This document shows, one piece after another, positions 1-9,480 of a stretch of 64,000 nt of DNA. Numbering within the stretch: position 1 is the first letter of the stretch; the number at the start of each line of letters is the position of its first letter. The position numbers and the translations under genes were made by a program. This DNA comes from Allodiplogaster sudhausi (taxonomy: Eukaryota > Nematoda > Chromadorea > Rhabditida > Diplogasteridae): NCBI GenBank assembly GCA_945643635.1, contig CALZFC010000136.1:124001-188000 (forward strand), written 5' to 3'. Under the pieces are notes generated by a model that was given only the letters and a program-made list of their open reading frames with translations, did no database searches and was not told where the DNA came from.

Positions 1-287
1 GCGAGTATATTATATACGTAACGTCATGTTTGCAACAATATTGCTCAATGTTATATGCTAAATCTATTTTATCACATAGAAATGTACACGAGAGGAGGGT
101 TGGAATGAATATCTGATGATTATGAATTAACTGCAAAATCTGTTAATAAGATGTTAAGGATAAAAACAATCAGACTAATGAATTAAAGTTCGTTAAACTA
201 ACTTTTTAAAACTAAATATGGCAAGACTAGCGCTATAAACCGTGTGAAAGAGCAAAGGCACCTAGAAGGAATGCTCCAGAAGAGAAG
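1..287. other. 3' flank of D2HGDH, no gene seen
   Basis: AT-rich sequence downstream of the D2HGDH stop codon. No conserved reading frame, RNA gene or repeat was recognised on either strand. It probably holds the 3' untranslated region of D2HGDH and then spacer. Confidence 0.5.
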
Positions 288-2128
288 TTAGACAGAGTAG
301 CCGAACATCTTGTAAGGGCAGAGGATGGAGTGGGGGTCAAAGACGGCCTTCAGGGCAGCGAGGGTCTCCCTCTCCTCGCGACTCTTTCCCAGGTGACTGA
401 AGTCTCGCTTCAGCTGTCCAATTCCATGCTCAGCTGAGATGCTCCCTCCATGTGCAACCACCCACTCCAATACCCACGTCGGCAGGCTGCAATCCTCTCT
501 CTTTCTCTCTCTCTCTCTAGCACAGACACACACTATTTCTCTCTACTTGCAGCTCTCGATCTTTTCCAGTTCTCCTTTTCCAGTTGTTTGCTTCCGTATC
601 ATACCTTTGACTAAGCTCCTTGTCCTCTGTAGTTGTAGTAATGTTCAAATGAGCGTTCCCATCTCCGACATGGCCATAGCAATACACCTGGAAAATGTTT
701 AAAAAAAAAAGCTGTAAAGAGCGAGAAAAGAAGAAGGGAAGGATGAACAGCGTGATAGGAAGACAAACCTTTGCCAGGCCAGCCAACTTCTCTCTCGCTA
801 TTTCGGTGAGTTCGTAGAAGTGAGCCAGAGGAAGTGAGATATCAAATTTGTAGATGAAACCGTCTTTCATCACGGCAATCGGAGACTCCTCCCTGCAAAT
901 CTACACTTTCAGGGATATCTAGACCTTCCATGAAAAGGCAGAAAGAGGGTGAGAAAAAGAGAGAGCTAACGGGAAAGAGGAAGAAAAGAAAAAGAGAGAG
1001 TGAGACAGAGAAAAAAAGAGCAAGTGAGACAGAGAAACAGATAGAGGGAGGGAGAGGAGAAGGCGAATAACCGTAGCCGCCACATCTGAGCCCGCTCTTG
1101 GCCAGTCTTGGCAAGAACTCCGTCGTCTGCGATGCCAGAACTGATGGCTTCTTCCAGAAAAGCTTCCAACTTCTGCATGTCATGTTCCTCGACACTTCCT
1201 GAAGAAGAAGGAGAGAGAGAGAGAGAGAGAGAGAGAAGAGAAGGCAGCGGAAGGAGAAGAAGGAGAGAAAGAGAGATAAGGGAAGAAGGAGAGAACGAGA
1301 GAAAGAGAAAGAAGAGAAGAAGGAGAGAAAGAGATGGAAGAGAGAGAGAGAGAGAGCAGTGGAGTGAGAAGAAGCAGAGAAAAAGAGAGAAGAGAAGAGA
1401 TAACCATGAGTCTCGACGAGTATAGTGAAAGGAGGGCGAGAGGAGAGCAGCGGAGGGAGACCAAGGTTCTCTTTCACTGCTCGAAGAGTTTCTGCGTCCA
1501 TCAATTCGAAAGACGAGAGAATCTCTGCCAGCCGACGTCGTGCCAGCTGTAGAAGGCGGCGGCATTCCGAGAACGACCGAAGGCCTGCGCTTCATCTTCT
1601 CTCTCTCTCTCTCTCTATTTCACACTCTCGCTCTCACGCTCGCGCAATCGCCCTCACTCACTCTCTTTCTCTCGCTCTCTCTATACCAACCTAGCATAGC
1701 AGTTAGTTGAGATGCTGGTCGTGGTACCAGAGTTAGATTAGCCCGAGTAACGACTCCAAGTTGTCCTTCACTGCCAATGAGAAGATGAGCGGCGTGGAGG
1801 GCTGTGTTGTCTTTCCTCAGACTACTTCCAAATTCGAGGACTCGGCCAGTACCATCCACCTTCCAATTCGAAAGTTAGAAGAAAGAGAGAGAGAAAGGTG
1901 GAGAGAGAGAACGAGAAAAAGGGAAAGAGAGAAAGTGGAAATAGACAATGCGAAAAGCTCTGACAACAGTTGCGCCGAGTAGATGAGCGTGAAGACTTCC
2001 ATAGCGAATGAGTCGAATGCCCCCGCACCGGCTGCGATGCAGCCACCCAGCTGGCAGCTTCCCTTCGCACCCAAGTCAAGAGGCATCATCCAACCAGACG
2101 AAGCCACACGCTCATCCAATGTCTGCTC

Positions 2129-2182
<54 letters not shown>

Positions 2183-2185
2183 AGG

Positions 2186-2220
<35 letters not shown>

Positions 2221-2794
2221 CAGAGAGAGAGAGAGTGAGAGAGAGAGAGGCAGAGAGAGGGAGAGAGAGAGAGGCAGAGAGAGGGAGAGAGAGAGAGATT
2301 GGCAGAGCGAGAGAGAAACAGAGAGATTGGCAGAGCGAGAGAGAACCTGCAGTATAAATCCGGTGTCGGCAGACATCACTCCAGAGACTTGATCAAGATG
2401 AAAGTGATTGGTGAATCTGCGAAGAGAGAGAACGAGCTCGTCATGGACGGGAGTGGCTCCGCCCACGAGTCCCGTGTTCCCTCCTTGCACCACCACTGCC
2501 AGTTTCTGGCTGGAGCAGTGCGAGAGAATGGCCGAGACTTCCTCCGTGCTTCTTGGCTCCACCACGCATGACGGGTTCCCTGCAATGTCCCCATCCCTCC
2601 CTTCTCCCTCTCCTCCTCCTCTAGATACCTTTCATTTGGCCAGTCCAATCGACGCTGTATTTGTGAATGTCACTGGACATGACATGACTGGCACCGACAA
2701 CTCGTTCCAAGACTGCCAAGTCCTTGTCTGAGATTCGTCGGAACGGCCCTCGAGCCACAGCCGCGGCAGCCGCCAGCCGCGACGCCACGCGCAT
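288..2794 (-). CDS. D2HGDH: D-2-hydroxyglutarate dehydrogenase, mitochondrial
   Basis: FAD-linked flavoprotein that oxidises D-2-hydroxyglutarate to 2-oxoglutarate in mitochondria. Exon 1 (2794-2629) starts MRVASRLAAAAVARG, a basic alanine-rich presequence typical of mitochondrial import, and runs to YSVDWTGQMKG. Later exons carry the FAD-binding motif QGGNTGLVGGATPV (about 2480), MPLDLGAKGSCQLGG (about 2070), FGSSLRKDNT and LLIGSEGQLGVVTR (about 1800), LVETHG (about 1420), the metal/substrate motif GHVGDGNAHLN (about 670) and the C-terminal SAEHGIGQLKRDF and CPYKMF. Seven or more introns are filled by purine/pyrimidine tracts, CT on the sense strand. At 2020-2024 the frame is broken: a run of five C needs six to join CIAAGAG to IRLIRYGSLH, so one base appears to be missing. 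GTF2E2 ends only 161 bp upstream on the same strand. Confidence 0.95.
2132..2345. repeat. compound (GA)n tract in D2HGDH intron
   Basis: Long run of GA dinucleotides broken by GGGGAGGGGCAG-type units. It is intronic to D2HGDH, where the sense strand reads CT. Shorter tracts of the same kind lie at about 1211-1243, 1332-1357 and 1596-1620. Arg-Glu or Ser-Leu reading frames here are artefacts of the repeat. Confidence 0.95.
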
Positions 2795-2955
2795 TCTCTT
2801 TCTTCTCTGTGCTCTCCCCTATTCTGAGACGTAGAAGTGAAAGAACGGTGCGGAGCTTGAGTGCCGTTGTTTGTGGAAAAGAAAAGAGGCAACTACAGTC
2901 AATAATAATAATGTTTATCGTCTTTTCCTCTTCGAGGCATCAAAGAACAGAGTGG

Positions 2956-4846
2956 TTATTGTCCGTAGTCTTCGAGAATATGATCGAGATGTTCATTGTG
3001 TACTTTCTGGTTGAATCGTCTCTTAGCCGCCTTTCTCTTCGGTGGACCGGCCACGGATTTCCGAGGTCCCAGATCACGCATCGTATCAATTCCTCAAGTG
3101 AGCATTTCAACTTCATTACACTCCCCCCCCCCCCTCTTCCATCAAGAAGAGAACATGTTCACAAGACGAAGGGACACAAAAGCGTCTACCACCAGTAGAC
3201 AAAATGCTTCAAAATATTTACAGCCCATGTACGATAAAAGACATTCTTCCAATTAGTTAATCCAACTGAGTATTATTTTGCATACCTTGTATAAAATGAA
3301 AATAAATTCAATCCAAGATGACGAATTATTTGCAGGAATAAAGAAACTGACCATGCTTGACGAGGTATTCTTCAATCTTCTTCTCATCCATGTGATCCAC
3401 AGAAATATTTCTCCATAGCGCTTTAAAATCTATAAAGAAGACTACTTTCGGTACTATTTCGGTACTCCTACCCCAAGGGATTTATTATACCATTTTCAAC
3501 AAGTAATAAGTATTGAGTTGGGAACCAAATAATAATGATAATCCTAGTAAGCATTGATTGATGCTTGCTTAACTATCTAAAACGGCGAAATTGAGCAAAA
3601 TGAAGTTCATATTCGGTTTCCTCGCATCAAATAACCCCCCCCCCCCCGTGGCAAGATTCAGCAAAAATATTTTTTTTGGAAAACATTCATGGCCTTGGGG
3701 TAGGAGTACCGAAATAGTACCCTACTTTCTTCTTCAAAATATAAAAGTAAAAGAACACTGACAGACCGTCTTCAACTTCGAAATCCGTGGCGGGATCATT
3801 CCAGAAAAATACTTTGTCTTTCCGCTTGTTGACTTGAGTCGGAATAACGATGACTTGATTCCCAAGAGACTAAAAGCAATGAAACATAAAATAGATATAA
3901 TACCAGAAGAACATACACCAGTATCAAAGAATGGATAAAAAAAATTTTCTATTTAATAACCTCAAGCATCTTATCTGGGTTGGAATGCATTCAGAAAGTT
4001 CAGAAAGCAAAAGGCCGCCCTTGCCGTCTTGGTGATGCTTCTCGATCACCTGGAATACACTCAAACAAATAAATACTAAAAAAAATAAGAGTAGAACTGT
4101 GAGACCTTCAACAAACTAGTGCGGCCTTTAATCTTGTACGGTGGTTTGAATGTAAACTTCCCATCTCCGTCGCATGTCAATCGCGGATTATGAGGAAGGT
4201 TCTAAATAATTTCAGAATTTGATCTGGTCACATTATTTTGCATCGACTTGAAAGAAAACTGCATAAGTTTACTAGACTAACTTCTTGGAGCCATTGTTCA
4301 GATTTCTTAGACAGATCGTATACTTGAATCTCCTCCAGAATTTCTTTAAACGACAGAGGCCAGAACTTCTGGTTAAGAAGTCTCTTCTGCAAGCAAGCAG
4401 AGATATAAACTGTAAAGAAGACCCAAAGAACGATCAGTCACACCTTCATATAGTCGACAATCTTAGCAAGGGTGCTGAAGTTGGCTGAATTCGCAAGTGC
4501 CTGGGAGTTGCTGTAGTCTACATCGACTAAACAGGAAGGATTTATTAAAACTCAGCTTGGCAAAGTATAGGTTATCAGATAGAAGTGAATGCGAGAAAGA
4601 GAGGGAGAGAGAGAGAAGAAGAACAAAAAAAGGACAGTAACCAAAATACTAACGGCTATCGAGAGCCTTGCTCCCAGTGTCTTCAGTCTTGACTGTAGCC
4701 TTTTTCTTCTTCTTCTTCTTCGCCTGCTCAGAGTCGTAAGTTGAATGCGAGCTTGTACCAGGTTGCGAAGGCTTTAACTGGACAGCAGCAGTTTTGCTTG
4801 CTGCTTTAAGAAACGCCGCTTTTGATTTCAACAAGGATTCGTCCAT
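2956..4846 (-). CDS. GTF2E2: TFIIE beta subunit, general transcription factor
   Basis: Small subunit of TFIIE, which helps recruit TFIIH to the RNA polymerase II pre-initiation complex in the nucleus. Exon 1 (4846-about 4649) gives MDESLLKSKAAFLKAASK and a Lys-rich stretch, like the start of human TFIIE beta. Later exons give the winged-helix region, then LGNQVIVIPTQVNKRKDKVFF, FKALWRNISVDHMDEKKIEEYL (human has MDEEKIEEYL) and the C-terminal HNEHLDHILEDYGQ before TAA. The start has a strong 3' splice signal (cttgcag) only 4 bp upstream. The intron at 3430-3766 carries a transposon (separate entry) and would otherwise be about 57 bp. It lies head-to-tail with D2HGDH. Confidence 0.96.
3450..3721. 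mobile_element. 272-bp MITE with perfect 29-bp inverted repeats and 8-bp target duplication
   Basis: Positions 3450-3478 and 3693-3721 are exact reverse complements over 29 bp, starting GGTACTATTTCGG. The element is flanked on both sides by the same 8-mer CTACTTTC (3442-3449 and 3722-3729). It contains a C14 run and no open reading frame, so it is non-autonomous. An 8-bp duplication is typical of the hAT and P superfamilies; the terminal sequence does not let me choose. It sits in a GTF2E2 intron, about 20 bp from the 3' splice site. Confidence 0.93.
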
Positions 4847-5410
4847 ATCCCTGCAAGCACAAATAAAAAAGGCGAAAATCTCAACAGAATGCTAAACATC
4901 AAGCGAAGGAAGCTCCAATTTCGTATTTGTTAAACTCTTAGTTAGCCAAAAAGATGAAAATAGAACCATTTAGCCGCACGAGTGCACGAACATTTCAAAA
5001 CAAAAATTGCACCTGCACATCTACACCAATTATAATAATTGCAATTATATAATTTCCCAATTCGATTTTGTGGTTGTTTATGCTGCTTATATAAAATTAT
5101 TGGATTCTGTAATGCTTATTTAGTAAAATAGATGAAATGTAAACACGATCTGTGTGGAAGTATGCACAATTAAAAATGGTTACATAGTATTCTAGGGTGG
5201 GTGGTGCGTTTCCTGGATGAAGAAATCTCTGATTGAAGACATGCAGCATGGGGACAACTTGGGGCAATGCGAGTACAGCTGAAGTTCTTCGATTCTGCAG
5301 TTTGAGAGCTCTGAGTTCTCCTGTGTCAGTTATTTTTTTATCGTGTTTGTTAAAGCGTCTATCTAACTCTTTGAGCCCATGATTAATGTATAATTTGTGT
5401 TGCAGACGCG
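4847..5410. promoter_or_regulatory. divergent intergenic region between GTF2E2 and the PP2C-like gene
   Basis: 564 bp between two start codons pointing away from each other, so both promoters must lie here or further out if there are untranslated exons. Both ends carry a good 3' splice signal: on the minus strand ttgtgcttgcag ends 4 bp before the GTF2E2 ATG, and on the plus strand tttgtgttgcag ends 5 bp before the PP2C ATG. No TATA box could be assigned with confidence. Confidence 0.5.
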
Positions 5411-6820
5411 ATGCCAGCGGCGTTTCTGCGCAAGCGCGTAAACGATTTGCTCAGGCCAAGGGTCTCACCTTCGCAAACCACCGACAATAACTCGGCGTCG
5501 ACGCAGCAGGTCAGTGACATCTTCCTTCGTTTATTGTCACTTGTGAGAATAATGTTTTGTTCATTTCCTGATTTGAATTATTTATTATATACACCTTTGT
5601 GATTATCCTGAAGGAAGAAGGAGATGAGTTACGCCAAGGGGATGGCCAGTCTCTGCTGGTGCAGTGTTTTCTGGCCGGATTGGAAGGACGGCGACTGCAA
5701 CAACCGGAAGTTTACTTTGGCAAGACTGGCTGCGACTTGCCTCAGCTACAACTCGCTCCTCTTTCTCTCTCCATTGTTTCCGCCGCTAGCGGTCCTGACG
5801 GTGGATTGACAACTGTTTGTGATCCTTTTATGTGCCTTTACTTTACGAATTCCTTATCAACTTATATTTGCTAAAAACCTAAGAAAAAAAATTTAACAAA
5901 ATAATTAAGTGTAAACGCCAAGCCATATTAATACTATAGGTTGATGGAGTACGAAAGAAGTCAATTGCCCACATGGCTAACATGGACGACGAAATGTATC
6001 TTTCTACTGATGCTGGTAACTGATTCAGCCTTCCCTTTAATTTATTTTCTAGTATGAAGATGTGTGTATTGTTTTCTAATTAGTACCAACATGATTATTC
6101 AGAAGAAGAGGAAGAAAGAGAAAGTGAGCGGAGTCGTGGAGAGCCTTCCGTCGCCACTTGCTATTCCTTGACTCCTGGTGAACACTCTGCTTCCCGTTCA
6201 GGTTTCATTGTCTTCTATTTCCTTTTTTTCTCCATATTTTTTGCTTGCTGTTCATTTTCTGTTCTAAAAGCAAGTTAGCCCTTACCTATTTATATTTTTC
6301 AATTATTTAGCTGAGGACGAGATCGACTGGAATGAATTGAACGAGGAGAGTGCCTTCGGAACATCGATTTCCCTCTATGAACGGAATCCCCTGACGGGGG
6401 TGGCGGCAGGGACTCCCATTGCAGATGTGTGGGGAGTGTGTGCAAGGGAAAACAGTTGCATCCTCGCCCTGGCAGACGGAGTGAACTGGGGAGAAGGGGC
6501 GAGGCTCGCAGCAAGGTTTCCTTCATCTGCTTCTTCTTTTCCTTCTGATCTCTATCTCCATTAAAGGTGCGCGGTTCGTGGTGCGATTGACCATCTGAAC
6601 CGGTGCATTCGGCAGCGAGTTCTCTCCAGCACAGATGTTTGTCCCTCGTTCTCTTCCGTCTCTCCCGCCTGAGAAGAGAGTTATTCTGCTCAGGATGTTT
6701 TCCACAAGATGCTCGCTGCCTTCCACGCTGCGCACTCCCTGATTCTACAGGAAGGAGGCCTCCTCACCACTCTCTGCGTTGCTCTCGCTGCCCCTGTCTC
6801 TTCCTCCGAAAGGTCTGTTT

Positions 6821-6859
<39 letters not shown>

Positions 6860-8960
6860 TTTCCATGTGCAGCTGGGTTCTGTGCGTGTGCAACGTGGGT
6901 GACTCTCTGTGCTTCGTGCACTCGCCAGTGTACGGAGTGCGTGAAGTGACCTTCGGCTCTCACTCGGCCGACCAGATGAGAGACATGAGGAATGCGGGAG
7001 GCGCCCTTGGCCCTGTCGATGGTCGTAATCCGCAGCTTCACAATCTCACTTGTAGTGAGACTTTCATTGAACCAGGTACACCATCCATCTTAGGGAATCT
7101 GACCATGAGTGATCTTTATGCTCACTGTGTCGTTTCTTTGCTTTCGCAATAGGTTATTTTTCTTAATAACCTATTGCTTTCGCAATAGGTTATTTTTTTG
7201 GCAATACTACTTGAGTTTTCTGGAAATGTTGGCCGCAGTTCGCCTGGCTATGTTCAAAACAACATTGTCATTGAATCGTGAATGAATTTGTGTCTTCTAT
7301 TCCAGGATGTCTTTTTGCAGGGGACATCGTGTTCATAACGTCCGATGGCATCTCGGATAACATGGACCCCGTAGTGGGGAAGTTCTGTGTCATAAAGAAG
7401 AACGAAGAGTCGCGGCTGCAGACGGAAGGGCTGCCTCCTCAGCCGAATCGACGTCTGTCCGTGTGAGTGGCACTCTCTCCCTCCAATCTCTCCCCTCCCA
7501 TTCAGCTGCGCAGTCCCGTCCTCCTCCTCCCTGGGCGGTGCCTTCCACCGAACTCGCACCTGCGCTGCAAGTGTTCCGTGTGTCGATGCCGCGCAGCGCC
7601 ATGAGCTCATGCTCCTCCGGATGCGAGATGTCATCAACGAGAAGATGTCCTGCTGCCACTCGCACTCCACCGTATCCGTCGAAGCTGTTCGCTCTGTCAC
7701 GGCTTCTTCTTTGTGTCATTCTCTCGTCCAATTCGCCACTCAAATCAGCCAGTCCGTCTCTTTCTGCTGTTGTTGATTGCTCAGCAATATATTCGTTAAG
7801 GGCAAAGAGAAGGACGCTGGAAGATCCGGAGTTGTACAAGAAAGAGAAGCTAACGAAGGGGGAGGAGAGATCGAGACGTCGGATGGTGAGGGAAAGACTC
7901 GCGCACCTCCCCGGCAAGCTCGACCACGCCTCTGTCGTCGCCTACAAGGTCGGCCACTCCTCCCCTCAGCCTCCTCCCGCAAATGGACTCGCCTCTACCC
8001 CATCAGGTTGCTTTTTTTGTTCAATATTTCTACTTATTTATGCGGTTCACATATAGAGTACACTGCTTGCAAAATAAAAAATAACAGTTTGATTTTTTTG
8101 TTGATGAATTATAATATTGTGTGGTAAGGAGAAGCGGAGAACGGCGAGCTGAGAGAAGCGACAGTGGAAGTGGAGTTTTGTGTGGAGAAGCTGGGCAGAC
8201 AGCACATGGCCGCGTGCTCTGCCACAATGAAGCAGCGAGAGCCAGAGAAGGCCGTGGCCGCCTTGGAAGTCTCCTCTCCTCCCGCATCCCCTACTTCTTC
8301 TACAATTCGCGCTCCCAGTCCCTACGAGCAAATCCCTGTTCGTTTGCGTTTTCGATTAGTCTTCTTATTTTTCGCGCACTTTTTTCTAATTCCTTTTTCG
8401 GTTTCAGTTGTGTCTGCTTCCCTCATATTTTTAATACTAATCTCTTACTTTCCCGCTGTTCCTCAATATTTTCAGTCCTTTTCCTCAATCTTTTCAGTCC
8501 TTCACCCTAGTCGCTCTTCCTCATCGTATCCCCATCAATTCCAGATGTCAATCTGCAGTGGGTTCGGTGTAAGTTCCTCTCGGGGACACCACATGCGTAA
8601 CAGCATTGGAAGGCATACGGTAGCAGTTGATGTGAGGTGGCTGAAGAAGCTTGTGACAAGAAAGAACTGCGAAGGAACGAGCGGTGGAGGCCTCTCTGCG
8701 CGTTCAAATCTACAGTTAGCAATACTTCTTTCCTTCTCTGGGTCTAAGAGATGACTACTTTTGAATGCAGAGAAGAAAACAGCCGGAGTCGTACTTTCGG
8801 GGATCGTTTACGTGGTCTCCTCGGCTCGAGAAGAGAGTTGCCTCAGACTGAACAGACAACTCCAGTAGAGGACAGCAGTGATCAGAGACCGGCCCTCCCA
8901 TCCGAACTTCCTTCTTCAGCTCGTCTCGTCCGAAATACTACTTCCGCCAGTTATGTATAG
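5411..8960 (+). CDS. PP2C-like phosphatase-domain protein (CG9801-type)
   Basis: Multi-exon gene with a PP2C (PPM) Ser/Thr phosphatase fold. Exon 1 begins [18 protein letters not shown]. The phosphatase core lies in exons at about 6310-7450: [31 protein letters not shown] (metal-site DG), [23 protein letters not shown] (GDS motif), [16 protein letters not shown] and [17 protein letters not shown] (DG motif). A C-terminal half follows with [24 protein letters not shown] and [15 protein letters not shown]. The order and motifs resemble the invertebrate PP2C-like protein known in Drosophila as CG9801; catalytic activity of that group is not established to my knowledge. Introns include a (GA)n tract at about 6825 and an unusual repeat at 7139-7199. 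The last exon ends with [15 protein letters not shown]. The N-terminal exon chain is the least certain part. Confidence 0.8.
6825..6856. repeat. (GA)n tract in PP2C-like intron
   Basis: Sixteen GA units directly before the 3' splice site ccatgtgcag. Here the sense strand is purine-rich, the opposite of the usual polypyrimidine tract. Confidence 0.9.
7139..7199. repeat. direct repeat with internal inverted copy in PP2C-like intron
   Basis: The unit ttgctttcgcaataggttat occurs twice (about 7138 and 7171), and between the copies aataacctattg is the reverse complement of part of the unit. It looks like a small local inverted duplication in an intron. Confidence 0.7.
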
Positions 8961-9480
8961 GTTTTTCTGGTACATTTTTTTTATTTCAATCCATTCCCTG
9001 ATTGTTGTATCTTCTGTTTAAGCTGGCTTTGCTGCTTGCAACTGGTGAACCAAAAACCTTTATATGCTTGTCTTTCTCCCATGCCAAAAACATGTGCTTT
9101 CCTTTAAATATTCCACGTTTAGTTATTTTCTTTTCTTTTGATCACGCTTGTCTTTCTGGAGACCATAATATACTTTGCTTAGTGTACTATAATTTCAGTT
9201 GTTCACTGTGAAGTACTTAGTATATCCATTCTACTGGCAAATTGACTCATAATCGACCCAAAAACCAACTTCTTCAAAGCGCTGGAGACGCTTGAAAAAA
9301 GTACATGTTCACTCATGTGAAAGAAAAATAATGCCATAAAGTAAATAAATATTTATGTCACCTAAGCAGGGAAAGAAGATCAACAACAATAAATAACAAG
9401 GAAATTTCGAAAAACAAAAGTACATGCTACTTCAACCCGATTCAAAGGGTATTACAAACAAGGGCTTCCTTAAAAATTTA
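8961..9480. other. convergent intergenic region, PP2C-like / HYOU1
   Basis: 520 bp between two stop codons facing each other. It holds the 3' untranslated ends of both genes. An AATAAA overlaps the HYOU1 stop region on the minus strand (about 9476-9482). No other feature was recognised. Confidence 0.5.

Noticed and set aside
1108..1425. Arg-Glu-rich plus-strand frame
   Set aside because: It is the translation of a GA repeat in a D2HGDH intron. The same holds for the RE and SL frames at 2086-2565, 17429-17920, 25837-26178, 27371-27866, 31232-31985 and 58113-58574.
6699..7041. Minus-strand frames opposite the PP2C-like exons
   Set aside because: The plus strand carries the PP2C motifs GDS and SDGISD across correct splice junctions; the minus frames are shadows.
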